Shown here: positions 32,722 to 44,694 of the stretch, piece after piece
How positions within the stretch are numbered: the stretch's first letter is position 1
How the letters are laid out: every line of letters starts with the position of its first letter
From: Poecilobothrus nobilitatus
Taxonomy: Eukaryota; Arthropoda; Insecta; Diptera; Dolichopodidae
Assembly (NCBI GenBank): GCA_947095535.1
Contig: OX352772.1
Location: 220,267,488 to 220,331,487 of the forward strand
Length of the DNA: 64,000 bases
Direction of reading: 5' to 3'
Notes under the pieces: model-generated
The model's database searches: none
Seen by the model: the letters and a program-made list of their open reading frames with translations, nothing else
Told to the model about the DNA's origin: nothing
Translations under genes and position numbers: made by a program

Positions 32722-32830
32722 TTTAATTAGTAACAGTAATATATAAAAATTTAACAGCAAAACAAAATTAATTTTAATAATATAAGTCAGTTTTTTAAGA
32801 ATTCAAGTTAAAATTAAAACAAAAGTAAAC

Positions 32831-33239
32831 AAACTTAAGTGACCTAATTTAAGTAATTATTAAAAATGTCTAAACAAAAAAAATTTTTTTTATTTTTATC
32901 ACTTTAGAAAAGTCAGCACTTTTATATTATGTTAAAAATATGTAAAGTTAAAATCTTTTGTTTTTGATTATATTATTGTTCATAAAGTAAAAAAATTAAA
33001 CGAATTTAAAAAATTAAAATAAAAATCCGCGGTTTACAATGACACGTTACTTAGCTTGTTAATGATTTGAAAAGAACTTGAAGAAGATGTGAGACATAAA
33101 ATACAATGTGCTTCGCCATTCTTTTCAATCATCCCATAAAGAAATTTCCAAGAATCTTGAAATGAATCTTTACGATCATCTTTTGGAGTTTTATTCATTT
33201 TGAACGGCTAATAATAAAAACTTATCAACAACAAAAAAA
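32831..33239. other. AT-rich spacer, no gene seen
   Basis: Nothing recognisable. It contains a T-run at 32886-32892 and scattered low-complexity sequence between LINE B and the AAATCCC arrays. Confidence 0.5.
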
Positions 33240-34070
33240 AAACGGGTTGGGTCCGAAATCCACAAAGTCGAAATCCCAAAATCAAAATCCCAAGCCCAAA
33301 ATCCCAAAAAAAATAATCCCAAATTTCAAAATCCCAAATTACAAAATCCCAAAAAAAAAAACCCAATGTTACAAAATCCCATAAAAACAATCCCAATATC
33401 GGAACAACAAAATCTCAGAATTTCAGAATTTCGAATATACATAATATATAAATATTCTGCAAACGACGTATAACTCTCATTTTGTAACCAACTCTAATAT
33501 CCCTTTTAATTATTTTTTTTATATATATATTTCAACAACAATGAACTTGAAATAGTGGGGGCTGCCACCCCCAAACCCCCGCTAAACAAATTATTGAAAC
33601 CCTGGTTTTTTAACCAACTCTAAAATCTCTCCTAACTCAGAATCTCACATATAGATATATATAAATATTCTGTAAAATGCGTATAATCCAGATTTTGTAA
33701 CCAACTATAATATTCCTCCTAGATATTTTTTTATATTAATATATATTTTCAATAATAAAGCACTTGAAATAGTGGAATACTCTAATACGGGTACGGCATA
33801 CCAACTTTATACAAAAGTATTAAAAATAAAATATTTTTTTAATAGTGGCTTTTTGTAATGCAAGATAAAAAAAACAAGCAAGATTCCTAATTCGAAATTG
33901 AAAGATATAACCTTGATTTTATAACTAAGTAAAAATTGAGATTTTAAAATTTGGGATTTTGGTATTTTGGGATTTTGTAATTTTGAAATTTGGGATTATT
34001 TTTCTGGGGATTTTTTTTTTTTGGATTTGGTCTTATTTGGGATTTTGTATCATTGGGATTTAGGTGAACT
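33240..34070. repeat. Foldback-like element with inverted AAATCCC arrays
   Basis: At 33249-33415 the motif AAAATCCC recurs with variable spacing. At about 33945-34065 its reverse complement GGGATTTTG recurs the same way. Between them a direct duplication of about 120 bp (33437-33560 and 33659-33775, sharing AATATTCTG, TTTTGTAACCAACT and ACTTGAAATAGTGG). There is no coding frame. Subterminal simple arrays in inverted orientation resemble foldback-type transposons. Confidence 0.55.
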
Positions 34071-34730
34071 TACCAAAAAAACTTACAAAATGTGATTCAG
34101 TCAAATATTCTGAAAGTAAAAAGTTCTGAACGAATGTTTTCGAACGTTTTCGTTTTCTTTATTCGGTAATATTCAAGATATCAAGAAAAGATTTTATTTT
34201 TTAATCAAAGCACGATCACTAGGTAAAGCACAAATATTTTTAATTTCCGATATAATTTTTCAATGTTTCTTGTTTTTCATTCTTCATATTTTAAACTTAA
34301 TATATTTTAACAAACAAAATAAACAGTAAATAAAAATGCAACTCATGGAAATGTCAAAAAATTGTCTTAATGACTGTCTTATTATACGTATGTTTGCAGT
34401 TTCTGTGTGTTTGGGGGTAATAAGAAAAAGAAATCTGTTTTAACGTGCATTAAAATTAACCGTTTTTTCGTCTAGTTTTTTTTTTGTGCTGCGCATGCGC
34501 ATATTTAAAAAGTTTAAAATTTTATGCTAACAGTCAAAATTCAAATTCATATTTGAAAACAAAGAAATTTCGTTTTATTTTTAATAATATTATTTTTATT
34601 GAGTTTAAGCGCAATTATTTTTTTGTTAAAAAAAATATTAAAAATAAAGTAAATTGTATAATTGTATTTAATAAAGTAAAAAAATAAATAAAAAAATCTA
34701 TTTTTGCGACGAAATTTTTTTTTTCGTATT
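34071..34730. other. AT-rich flank of the errantivirus, no gene seen
   Basis: No domain recognised. A GCGCATGCGC palindrome lies at about 34493-34502. The rest is low complexity. Confidence 0.5.
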
Positions 34731-35080
34731 TTATGTTTTTTATAGAAATTGAACAACTTAATTGTTTTATTCTGGTCTTAAGACTGATTTATTTTATATA
34801 TTCAATTTACTTTCATAAAAATTTTCAAATTACATTTATTGTCAACATAAGCATTTCTTAACATAAAAAAATAACATTACTTAATACTAATTTTCGAAAT
34901 GCTTATGGATTTGTTGTTATTTCAAATTTATTAATTAAAAGATAGTAAGGAAATGCTATATTGTATTTCCTGTTTTAAATTAATTTATTTATCAAAAGGT
35001 GAATGAGTTTTACATAAATTTAATCAAGGTTAATTGCATTATAAGGTTATATATGAGGTTATATACATTATAATATAACT
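34731..35080 (-). repeat. Errantivirus 3' LTR
   Basis: About 350 bp matching 48098-48430. On the minus strand it starts AGTTATATTATA right after the polypurine tract. It has an insertion of about 24 bp near its 5' end (35041-35065) relative to the other LTR. Confidence 0.85.
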
Positions 35081-35091
35081 CCTCCACCCTT
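35081..35091 (-). promoter_or_regulatory. Polypurine tract before the 3' LTR
   Basis: Minus strand AAGGGTGGAGG immediately before the LTR start AGTTAT. It primes plus-strand DNA synthesis in LTR elements. It survives intact although the region next to it has been invaded by LINE E. Confidence 0.7.
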
Positions 35092-35837
35092 TGACAAAAG
35101 ACTCTCCTGAGTCGTTAAGGTTAATATATTTTCTGTTTTAAATTTTTTTGTTTAATTATTATTAATTTTTTTCTAAATTTTGTGATAATAAAAAGTGAAT
35201 TACAATTATACTTATATTATCTTAAACTAAAAATTCTTTTTGAATGAAAAAAAAATGAACAATATTTTGTTTAATACTTAGTGTAGTTAATTAAGCTATA
35301 TTTATATATGTAGTTACTTTTATAAACATATACATGTATTATAAATTACTTTTACAATTTTCATCTATATCTAGGTTTAATTCTTACGACTACTAAAATA
35401 ATTTATAAAAGGAAAACAAAAATTTAAATATTATTTATACGGTAGTGGATAAACCACTAGTGTTGTATAATTGATACGTTAAATTATAAAAAAATTTAAA
35501 AAAAATAAACTATGTTAATGTTAATGTGGGGTTGAGATTTTGTTGAAACTAATTATTATTTTTTTTTCTTTCTTTTATTTTTCTTTTTTTCCTTTTTTTC
35601 TTTTTTTTTACAATTTCAATTGAATAAGCAATACAAATTAATAAATTGTTTTACAATTTTACAGTTTAATTAAATTTTATTTTGCATTTTACATCATAAT
35701 TAATTAGTAATTATTTAATAGTACAACTACAACAAGGATACCTAGAACAGCAAATATAATTTAGTATAAATTGTGTTAAATTATTTTTTAATAAAGTTTT
35801 ATAATCGCAGCTAAAGTATTTCATTGCAAAACGTTCT
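35092..35837. other. AT-rich stretch next to the 3' LTR
   Basis: No gene seen. It includes T-rich tracts at about 35555-35615 that could be the reverse of an old poly(A) tail. On the minus strand it follows the unrecognised 124-aa ORF. Confidence 0.45.
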
Positions 35838-36212
35838 TTACGACGCAATCGGTTCGCAATACGACGAAATCGGTTCGATTTCAGTAATTCTTTTTATATG
35901 CATATCGATAATAAATTTTGGAATATTTAGCAGAGAAGGGTTAATTTTGTTATAAATTTCGTGCAGAACAATCCATTTAAAATCAGATATTTCTGATGAA
36001 AAAAATTCTTGTCTATAGTTAAAAGGAACAGTGTTATAGCTTTTTGATACATTGCATTGAGGTGGAAGGTCTAAAACATTAGTTAGGGAAGTTTTTGCAT
36101 CCTTTAAATTAATAAGCAAATCCATTAATTCACAGCAGGACTTAGAACGATATAGAGAAGTGCTGTAGAAGAGAACATCATCAGCTTTAAGATCAGGTCT
36201 AATACCTACCAC
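35838..36212 (-). CDS. Unrecognised ORF, 124 aa
   Basis: I do not recognise this protein. It reads MVGIRPDLKADDVLFYSTSL, then SKSCCELMDLL and a mixed polar chain ending CEPIAS. Composition is balanced and not low complexity, unlike chance frames nearby. The sense frame extends a few codons upstream of the Met (SHLSLTSV), so it may be part of a longer coding sequence. It lies between the end of LINE E and the errantivirus polypurine tract. It could be an exon, a fragment of another element, or a late part of the errantivirus. Confidence 0.35.
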   Translation of the reverse strand: MVGIRPDLKADDVLFYSTSLYRSKSCCELMDLLINLKDAKTSLTNVLDLPPQCNVSKSYNTVPFNYRQEFFSSEISDFKWIVLHEIYNKINPSLLNIPKFIIDMHIKRITEIEPISSYCEPIAS

Positions 36213-36249
36213 CGAAGTAAGAGATAGGTGAGACTTTCAGGGTATTTTT

Positions 36250-36734
36250 AAATTAAATTTTCTAAATCAAGATAATTAATTGGTAATAACCATAATTTAC
36301 ATAATTTTGAATATCTTGATAATACTGTTATTTCCTTTATATGATTTGGAAGTTTGTTATATTTATTTAGTTTGTTATATTTTATTTTGTTATAAATATT
36401 TAGGAGCTAAGCTGTCAAAAAATTTTTTATAGTGAGTTTTTGAGCCAAAAGGAATGCAAGATAAATTTAACTTATTAATTCTTAGGTTATATTGATTATT
36501 GTTTCTTAATTGTAAAAAGTTATCCATTTTAAAAAGTTTGATTAGACATTTATAGACATATATGTGGCGTACTGGAAGTATATTTGAGTCTTGAAATAAA
36601 GGCGAACAGCTGAATCTCCTATTTTTAGAATAAATAATCCTAATTGTACATGTTTGCGCTATGAAGACTGGTTCAATTGAATTAAAATAGGTACCACCCC
36701 AACTAGCAATGCCATGCTGTAACTTGGAATGCAA
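36250..36734 (-). pseudogene. LINE E C-terminal tail
   Basis: 36390-36734 reads LQHGIASWGGTYF, FQDSNILPVRHIYVYKCL, LRNNNQYNLRINKLNL and FDSLAPKYL. Another frame then continues to a stop near 36257. This is the usual tail of CR1/L2-type ORF2. Overlap with the thumb frame at 36703-36734 marks a frameshift. Confidence 0.65.
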
Positions 36735-38109
36735 TATAGCATAGTAAAATTTTAGTAAAAGTGTTTTTGAGCAGATAGAATTTTCGGATGTAAAGCAACA
36801 TGTATTTATGTAACTGATTTAGATGTAACTTCCAGTTTAGGTTGTTATCAATAATTAATCCTAAATATTTATAATTGTCAACAGTTTCAATTTCAAAACA
36901 ATTTGCTGAACAACAACGAATTTGATTTGTAGTTCCAGCGCAGTTTTCACACATCATCTTTTTACAGTTTGCTGCATGAAATTTAAGCTTTATAGGCTCA
37001 AAGCAGCGTTTTTTTAAATTAAATACTACTAGTTTTGTTTTATTGCTTATGATAAGTTTATGATCCATGAACTAATTTCTCAGCAAATTTAAATCAGAGT
37101 TTAGACTTTCCTTTAGACAATTTATGTTTTTTTCGCTATAAGAAAGAGAACAGTCGTCTGCAAAACCAGTAATATTTCCTTTAAATGATAGAGCAAATAA
37201 AGAATTAATATAAATTAGGAATAACAAAGGTCCTAAAACAGAACCTTGAGGTACACCGACATTAATAGTTCTGCATTCACTGAAAATATTTTCTAGTTTA
37301 ACTTTTTCCGACCTATCTTTTAAATAAGACATTAAAAAATCTAATATAAAACCTCTAAAACCTGCATTATAAAGTTTAGAACTTAAAACATTGTGATCTA
37401 TCATATCGAAAGCTTTAGTTATATCAATAAAAAGAGCAGCAGAAGATTTGTTGGAATTTAAGCTAGAATATAATTCTGTACAAAGTTTTAGAATAGCATC
37501 TTCGGTAGATTTACCCTCAAGAAAACCATATTGATTATTGTGAAAAAAGTTTGTTTTATTAAGAAAACTTAACATTCTTTTTTTAATCAATTTTTCAAAT
37601 AGTTTACCGATACAAGGTAATATAGATATTGGTCTATAATTTGATACATCATTTTTACAGCCCTTTTTGAAAAGTGGAATAACTTCAGCTTTTTTTAAAG
37701 CAGATGGAAAAACACCACTATAAACTGAAAGATTAAAAATATAACTTAAAACCAGACATATGAAGTGTGAAATTTTTTTTAATAAAATATTGCTAATTCC
37801 GTCAATTGTGCACGATTTTTTATTGTTTAAACTTAAAACTGTAATATATAATTCTTCAGGCAAAATTTCTAAATATCCAAAATTGTTTACTTGCAAATTA
37901 TCGTAAGTAAAATTATTTGAGTTAAAGTTGCAATTACATGTAGGTAATGTATTTGTGCTTGCTTTATTTGATGACTCAACAAAATAATTGTTAAATTCAT
38001 TTGCAATTCGCTTTCGGTTAACGATTTTAACATTATTAATTTCAATTTCATTTATATGATTATTAGTAACCTGAGTATTTAAAATATTATTAATCAAATT
38101 CCATTGCAT
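36703..38109 (-). pseudogene. LINE E reverse transcriptase
   Basis: 37072-38109 is a 345-codon frame with SCTIDGISNILLKK, VIPLFKKGCKNDVSNYRPIS, NNQYGFLEGKSTEDAI, ALFIDITKAFDMIDH (motif A), VGVPQGSVLGPLLFLIYIN (motif B) and GFADDCSLSY (motif C). It stops at 37072 (LLRN), and 36703-37068 continues the thumb in a close frame (NCFEIETVDNYKYLGLIIDN, NWKLHL). One short break separates them. The core catalytic residues are all present. Confidence 0.8.
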
Positions 38110-39250
38110 GGAATTGTAATAATAATAATTTATTGTAATAATTTAATTGAGATGTATAAAACTTATCACGTAAGGTTTTTATTTCTACATTTATATCTCT
38201 ACACAGATTTTTAAAGTAGGTTTTTAAATCCAAATTGGTTTTCTCGTTCTTAATTCTTAGATTTATCTTGTTTTTGTATTTTATTTTGTTTAACAATTGA
38301 TCTGTCATCCAAGGCTTAAGCTTCTTTATCACAACTGGATTTTTATAAACTGACGAGTTATTTGAAATGTGTTTACCTAATATTTCAATAAATTTATCAT
38401 AAGCTAAAGAAGGATTATTTTCATTATACACAATTTCCCAATTTTCACTTTGTAAACTTACAGAAAGACTTGAATAATTTATAAATTGCTTAGTATTTAT
38501 AATTTCATTTGTTTTAGTGGAAGTTTTAGAAGAATTTAAAGTTAAAGAAATAAGATTATGGTCTGTTAGACCCAAATTTAAGTTTTCTATTGTAGGTTCT
38601 AACTTATTTGATCCATTTCTGAGCCTTATAAATAAATGATATATGCAAGTGCTACTAAAATCAGAAATACGAGTTGGAGAGTTGATTAAAGAAGTTAAGC
38701 CGTGTGCTGATAACATCAATAAATACCTTTCATTAAAATTGTTAACTTTGAGTAAATCGATATTGAGATCTCCAATTATAATAAGATTTTTACATTTTTC
38801 TTTGCCTATTAAGTCATCAAAATCATTTAAAAAGTCTGAGAATTCTATACTAACATTATTAAATCTATATCAGCAGAATACTGCAAAACTCATACTTTCA
38901 AATGAACATTTAATTTTAACAATGTCGCAACTACTAAGAGAAACAGCAGAACACACATTTGGAAAATTTATTTTAGTGTAAACCGCAACACCGCCCGAAG
39001 CGTATGTATCGTTACAATTACAATATAATGAGTACCCATTTATATTGTAATTTTCTTTTTCGTCACTATAAATCCAGATTTCAGATAAAACAATAATAAT
39101 AGGTAAATTTTCTAATGTTTGCAAATAAGAAAGAAACGTATTGAAATTTTTCCTTAAGCTACGAATATTTTGGTCAATTATAAACTGTTTGGGTAAGATA
39201 TGGTTAGATTCAATAAGAGGTGAAAGGGATGAAATTTCATTTAGATTCAT
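38090..39250 (-). pseudogene. LINE E endonuclease, broken
   Basis: 38870-39250 gives QNIRSLRKNFNTFL, IIIVLSEIWI (catalytic Glu) and YASGGVAVYTK. A shift follows; the frame covering 38720-38800 carries an IIIGDLNIDL motif (catalytic Asp of GDxN). 38090-38719 holds TCIYHLFIR, where relatives have IDHIF, and GLTDHNLISL (catalytic His), then the linker to the RT. At least two frame breaks. Confidence 0.7.
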
Positions 39251-39279
39251 TTATTAATAAAATATGGATAAAATTTCCA

Positions 39280-40146
39280 CTAAATTTTTTCTAAATCACT
39301 TAGATTTCTAATAATTGTATAATTATCCCCTTTTTTCTTTCTTATAAAAATTTTACTATCTTTTATCCAGACAAACTTAATTTTTTTAATTTCTTTAAGT
39401 TCCTTTGCATTCTTAAAAATAAATCTATTTTTTGCAGTTAAACTATAATTTATGAAAATTTTCTTACCATTATAAGTGACTTTATTTTTTAACTCCTTTT
39501 TTTTCAATATAATATCATTTAAGACTTCCTTAGAATGGAAATTAACTCTCATAATGCTCAGATCTTCTGGTGCATTGTTGTTGTTATTTTTATTTTTATT
39601 GTTTTTAGACCTTTTTACTTTCCACGTTTGGCAAAATTCTATATCTTCTATTTTTACAGTTGAGTTTAAACTACTCTTTAGAATATTGACAGCATTTTCA
39701 ATTGGGTTTGGATTTTGTAAGTCCGGAACGTTTACTATATCCAACGATTTATTTAAACTTTTTTGCTCAATGTTATCAATTTTGTCTTCAAGGGTAGAAA
39801 CTCTTTTTTTTAACACTGAATTTTCTTCTTCCAGAGATAGAATTTTTTGTACATATGTCTCGTGTATTTTTTCAATTTTTTGAAACATATCCACAATTTT
39901 GTCCATCTTTGTAGTCTCTTCAATATTTTTCGGAGAAAACGGAAGTTGGGCTGCAGTATTTGGAGAGCTTTTTTCCAGAAAACGAGGTAGAATAGAAAAG
40001 GATTTCCTACTGCTACTGCACTTCTCACAGGTAAAGTTACTGCTTGTTCCCACTGATACACATTTTGTGTGAAAGTAAGCTTTACATTGGTTATATTCCA
40101 CTTTCTTTTGTGATCTGTCGATTTTTTTATCACATTTGCACTCCAT
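39280..40146 (-). CDS. LINE E ORF1 protein (zinc finger, coiled coil)
   Basis: A complete 288-codon frame from ATG 40146 to 39280. Residues 3-43 hold a Cys/His cluster (CKC, C21, H26, C29, C40, C43) like a partial PHD finger. Residues about 80-130 form a strong coiled coil (KILSLEEENSVLKKRVSTL). The second half (IEDIEFCQTWKVKR, then IMRVNFHSKEV, KKIFINYSLTAKNR and FVWIKDSKIFIRKK) resembles the C-terminal RNA-binding half of LINE ORF1 and the baculovirus FP-like family, from memory. It would bind LINE RNA as a multimer. It is the only intact-looking ORF1 in the window. Confidence 0.75.
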   Translation of the reverse strand: MECKCDKKIDRSQKKVEYNQCKAYFHTKCVSVGTSSNFTCEKCSSSRKSFSILPRFLEKSSPNTAAQLPFSPKNIEETTKMDKIVDMFQKIEKIHETYVQKILSLEEENSVLKKRVSTLEDKIDNIEQKSLNKSLDIVNVPDLQNPNPIENAVNILKSSLNSTVKIEDIEFCQTWKVKRSKNNKNKNNNNNAPEDLSIMRVNFHSKEVLNDIILKKKELKNKVTYNGKKIFINYSLTAKNRFIFKNAKELKEIKKIKFVWIKDSKIFIRKKKGDNYTIIRNLSDLEKI

Positions 40147-40310
40147 TTTAGACTTGATTTACTATAGTTTTTTTTTTTTTTTCTTTTTTCTTTCTTTTTT
40201 TCTTTCTTTTTATATTTTAAATTGAATTTATTAAGGTTTTGCTTATTACTTTTTAATATTTTTTTTTCCCTTTTTTTTTTTCTTTCTATATACATATTTT
40301 TTTTTTTTAG

Positions 40311-41699
40311 CTTGCGTTTTAGAATTTTAATAATTTAATTTATACGCTTTTAAAAAGAAAACCAAAAAAAAGAAAAACAACAAAAAAATTTTTTTTTTTC
40401 TCTTTCTTTTTTTGCTGATTTAAACAAAATACTTTGATTGAAAAATATTAATTAGTATTTAAAATAATTTATTAAATAATTTGCGTTAATTATTTTACTT
40501 GTTCACCCCACAATGAACAAATCATAACTATAGAATATTGGCCTTATTTAATCAAATTATGTTATACAAAAAAAATTTGCCTTTATAATATCTGGGAAAA
40601 AAAACAATTAAAACATAAAAAATAGATAGTTAATATTTACATTTTTTTTTTGTATATTGTGTATATTGAATTATATTTCTTATTTCAATTAATGATAATT
40701 TACAATTACATATATCATAAAATTTTTGTTTTTAACATAGTTATTTTTAGAAAGTATTTATTATATGGAATTTTGGATTGTTTGTACAAATTTACAAACT
40801 TACAAACAATAAAATAAATTTTGTATCACTATCATGAGTTATGACGATAGAACGTTGTTATAAAAAAAAATTACTTAATTTCAAGTCTCATTTGAAATTT
40901 GTTTCTTTTTTTTTCTTTTATATTGGTTTACATTTTGTACAAAACATTTTCTTAGGTTTTAAGTTTCAATTTGTTACATGATTTTATTTTTCTTTTTGTT
41001 TTTTCAAACCAAGTACAATATTCTTTATTATTTAAATCATTTTTTTTTTTGTTTTATATTTTTTCAACTTAGGTGTTACAATTATACATAAATTAATGAT
41101 ATTACCTAATATAAAAAGTACATATTTAATATGATATAGGTAACACAAATATTTTTTTGTCATATTTTTTTTGTTATTTACTGTTGTATTTATCTACATA
41201 TTTATACATCTACATAATTCATAAACAAATTTCCGACCTATCCTAATAATTGTAAAATGAACTTAAAAAAAAAAATTTTTTTTTTTTATACCTTACATAG
41301 TTTATTTTTTATATAATTAGTTTAGTTTTTTTATAATTACATAGTTTATTTTTATATTACTTTAATATTAGAGTACATCAAATTTTTCTTTATAGGATCT
41401 TTTCTTTTTGTAATAAATGTACATATAAATATTGGTAGGTAAAGAAAAATGTAGGTATGTATATAAAAATTTTGTTTGTACATATTTAATAAAAAAAATT
41501 ATTCTTCATCTGAAATTTAGATAACACCGTATTTTTGTTTAATAGTTTCTATATTAATTGGGTTTGGTATTATTTCATTTATAGAAATTTTTCAATAGAA
41601 GGATAATTGTCGATATTTTCATTTTTTGTTAGTTTAACACTGACACATTTTCATTTGTTTTAAAATTTCCTAGAATTTGTGTTTTTAAATATTTTATAA
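40311..41699. other. AT-rich region downstream of env, no gene seen
   Basis: About 1.4 kb of T/A-rich sequence with many homopolymers. It lies between env and LINE E. It may be element 3' region or an older insertion. No frame with a domain was seen. Confidence 0.5.
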
Positions 41700-42820
41700 T
41701 ATCTTAAATAATAATGAATTCAAACTATTAGGATTACCACTATTATTATTATTATTACAAATATCGTAAGAGTAAAATTAAAACTAACATTTTTGTGTTC
41801 TGCTAATTCTTTTATATTATTTTCCTGATTTATTACAATTTCATCAAAAGTTAATTTTTATTCTGTAAATGTTACATTGTTGTTATACTATTGTGGTATT
41901 ATAAATTTATCAATGAATATTATAGATTTGCTGTTATACTTATTATTATCTACTTGAATAGTGCAATTATGAAAAGTTACGAAATAGTTTCCGTTAAGTA
42001 TCGGAACTCTTTCGTTACAAGTACTATTTAATTTCTTTTGATTCATGTTTATTAGAATTAAAATATTGTTTTCTATTTCGGTATATTTTACTTCCTTTTT
42101 TGTGTTAAATAATTTACAATTTCTTTTAAGAACACAATTTTTACTTAATTTTAGTTCTTTTATTGATTTACCTTCTTCGAAAGTGTAAGTTTTATTATTA
42201 ATCCTAACTATATATTCCATTTCTTCATCAATTTGTTTATCTTTTGAATTTGGGACCGGTATTAACAATTTCTTATTAAAAACTGAAGTTTCCATTGGAA
42301 TTTGAATAGCAAATATAATTGCATTATCAAGATATTTGGCTACGCCTTGTCTTATATTTAAAAGTTTTTTAAAATCTATATCGTAACTATTTGTTTCCTC
42401 ATTTGTTAATATGTTCGGATGCAATATTCCTAATATAGCCGAGGCAACATTATTTTGGATGTGCTCTACCTGATCCTTAATTAAGTCTAATTTAAGCATA
42501 AGTTGTAAGAAAAAGCTTTTTTCTAAGAATTCGTTTTTTATAGTATCTGCTTGGTTCAACTTTTCGGAATTTTTTTTTCTATCTAATTCTATTGAATTTT
42601 TTATTAGTTTTAATGTGTTATTGAAATTTTCATTTATTTTAACCTGTTGAATAATCGTTTGAATGGAAGTATTACTATTTTGTTCGATGATCATTAGGTG
42701 ATTTTTAATATTTTGCCTATCTTCATCGTCCATATTTCCAAACAACCATTTCGTTGCAGAACCAACGAAGTTGATTAGACCTTTTTTATGTCTATGAGGT
42801 AATATGTATAGTTTTAATTT
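41700..42820 (-). pseudogene. env: Errantivirus env glycoprotein relic
   Basis: The main open frame (41888-42745) extends upstream to a basic RHKK cluster followed by a hydrophobic start, the position of the furin site and fusion region in gypsy-type Env. Next come a long helical region, a Cys-containing segment (CVLKRNCKLF) and CNERVPIL, typical of errantiviral transmembrane subunits. A hydrophobic Ile/Val run at about 41745-41800 in another frame is the likely membrane anchor, after a stop at 41888. The surface subunit upstream is short and broken. This is a dead copy; Env confers infectivity in intact insect errantiviruses. Confidence 0.65.
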
Positions 42821-43004
42821 TATTTTGAATGTTTTTTATTTTATTATTAGCGAATTCTTTGTTATTTTTTGAGTTCAGAGAATTTGTTATGGTCTCTAAA
42901 TTATTAGTCATTTCTAAAATTTCTGAAGGATAAACTATATGTAAAATTATATCAAATTTACTTACTATCTCTACTTCGTCAATTTAACTTCTACATACCC
43001 TAAT

Positions 43005-43952
43005 TCAGAATTCATTTGTGCTATGATCAATGTTGGAGATTTTATTGGAAGAAGCCACAGGATTACTAACCAAGTTAATATTCTTTTCATCTGCAAATTT
43101 TAAACTTCTTTTAATGTTATTTTCATGTACATTTTTTAATGCATATTTTCTAAATTTAGGTTGTTCTTTGTGTCTTAAACTAGCATAATTTTTTATATAA
43201 CCTGGCACTCGTAAAGCCATTGTAATTTTCTTTATTTTTATTTAACTTAGTAATTATTTTATTTTTCATTGTTTTCATTCGATCTTTTACCCTATTGCTA
43301 TCTATTTTATTATTTTGTACGTTGAATGGAGTAGCTTTGATGGTGGAGTGATAAGTATTATTATAATAATGAATAGCTTTTAGTATTTGATCTTTAATAT
43401 TGATTTTTTCTTCCAAGTTTAGTATTCTAACTTTTTCCGTTAGGGTGTTGTTTAATCTTTCTATATCTGCGTTTCCTGTGTGATTATAAGGCTTAACAAA
43501 ATGAATGTCTATTTTCTCTTTTTTACAAAATTGTCTAATGTTTATGCTATTGAATTCGTTATCGCAGATAAGTTTTTTCATTTTACCTTTTATAGAAATA
43601 AATTGGCGAATTTTACTTATTAGTGTCTGATTATTTCTATGCTCTAAATAGAAACTAGCGGATGTTTTCAGAATTTATCAATAAAAACAATAAAAGAGTG
43701 TTTAGAGTTGACGTAAATATCAACATGAACTATGTAATTTATCTGAGATGGTGTTTCTGTTATTTTAAATTTTTTTCTTATAGGATTTCTATCGTATTTC
43801 GCAGCAGTACAAATTTCACAATTATTTATTACTTTATTAATTAAATGTTTCAGATTAGGATAATAAATGAGGTTTTTAATCCCCTCGTAATTTGCTATTA
43901 TACCCGAATATCCCGATTCTCTTTTAAGAAACAGAGCAATTTGTTTTAACAC
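43005..43952 (-). pseudogene. pol: Errantivirus integrase in three frames
   Basis: 43668-43952 holds the HHCC zinc domain end (CEICTAAKYDR) and the first catalytic Asp in VHVDIYVNSKHS. 43180-43581 holds the second Asp (ICDNEF) and the catalytic Glu (GNADIERLNNTL), then YYNNTYHSTIKATPF. 43005-43220 is the C-terminal tail (YASLRHKEQPKFRKY). All three catalytic residues survive, but frame breaks lie near 43600-43667 and 43200. Integrase joins element DNA to the host chromosome. Confidence 0.8.
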
Positions 43953-44388
43953 TTCATTTTCATCTTCTATGTCTCTTGCAAAATGACTACATTTTATAAA
44001 TTTTACTTTTTTATTATTTGAGAAGAGTTATATTAACTTTTATTGTAATTGATTGTAAATGGAGTCTGCTACTTTTGAATGAATTGCAATTTTACCGTAG
44101 TGAACATATCTTCCGATTATATTAGATACGTTATTAGGTATATCATTTATATCTAAAAAAATTCTATTATGATTAAATATTTTCTCTGTTTCTTTGCTTT
44201 TTTTTTCTACTAAGATTACTTGGGTTTTGAAGCGATTTACAACAGTGTTTAGTATAGGTATGTGATCATTAAAATTTTGTTCTTGGGAGTGAATTGTTTG
44301 TACATCTATTGACTCATTATTATTTATCTCATTATTTAACTACTGATTTTCTTTAAATGTATTTTCTAAGATGATACTCAATTTACTT

Positions 44389-44694
44389 TCAAATACTTTC
44401 AGTATCATTCCCCCTGTTTTTATTTTTGATTGTCTCAATCAAATTTATTTCATTATTACTTTTATCAATCCTACTCAAAAAATCGGCTACCTTATTATCT
44501 TTTCCTTTTATGTAATCTATTTTTATGTCATACTCTCCTAGTTGTATTAACCATCTTTGAAGTCTAGGGTTAATATCTTTTCCAGAATTTTTTGCCTGTA
44601 ACCATTTTATAGGCTGGTGGTCTGTATGTAAATCGTATTCTTTTCCAAATAGATACGGCCTAAAATATTTAGTACCCCAAACAATAGCTAACAA
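44389..44694 (-). pseudogene. pol: Errantivirus RNase H, second half
   Basis: Reads [50 protein letters not shown] and [10 protein letters not shown]. This continues directly from the RT frame after a single indel near 44690. [10 protein letters not shown] carries a catalytic Asp. The reading then goes on through 43953-44388 with few stops towards the integrase. Confidence 0.8.

Larger units (their letters stand above)
28496..32830 (-). mobile_element. LINE B (relative of LINE A), 3'-truncated
   Basis: Minus-strand element with a PHD-finger ORF1, a nearly intact endonuclease and the RT up to just after YADD. It is cut at about 28496, where LINE D begins. ORF1 matches LINE A in both the PHD part and the C-terminal domain. 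The missing RT thumb and 3' UTR were not found on the other side of D. Confidence 0.8.
36250..40310 (-). mobile_element. LINE E (CR1/L2-like), nested in the errantivirus
   Basis: Minus-strand order: ORF1 (40146-39280), endonuclease (39250-38090), RT (38109-36703), C-terminal tail ending near 36257 (LWLLPINYLDLENLI). Its insertion separates env from the polypurine tract and 3' LTR. It is less decayed than LINES A-D; ORF1 is a single open frame. The exact 3' end and target duplication were not resolved. Confidence 0.75.

Noticed and set aside
39476..39883. 135-aa plus-strand frame
   Set aside because: Antisense of the well supported LINE E ORF1.
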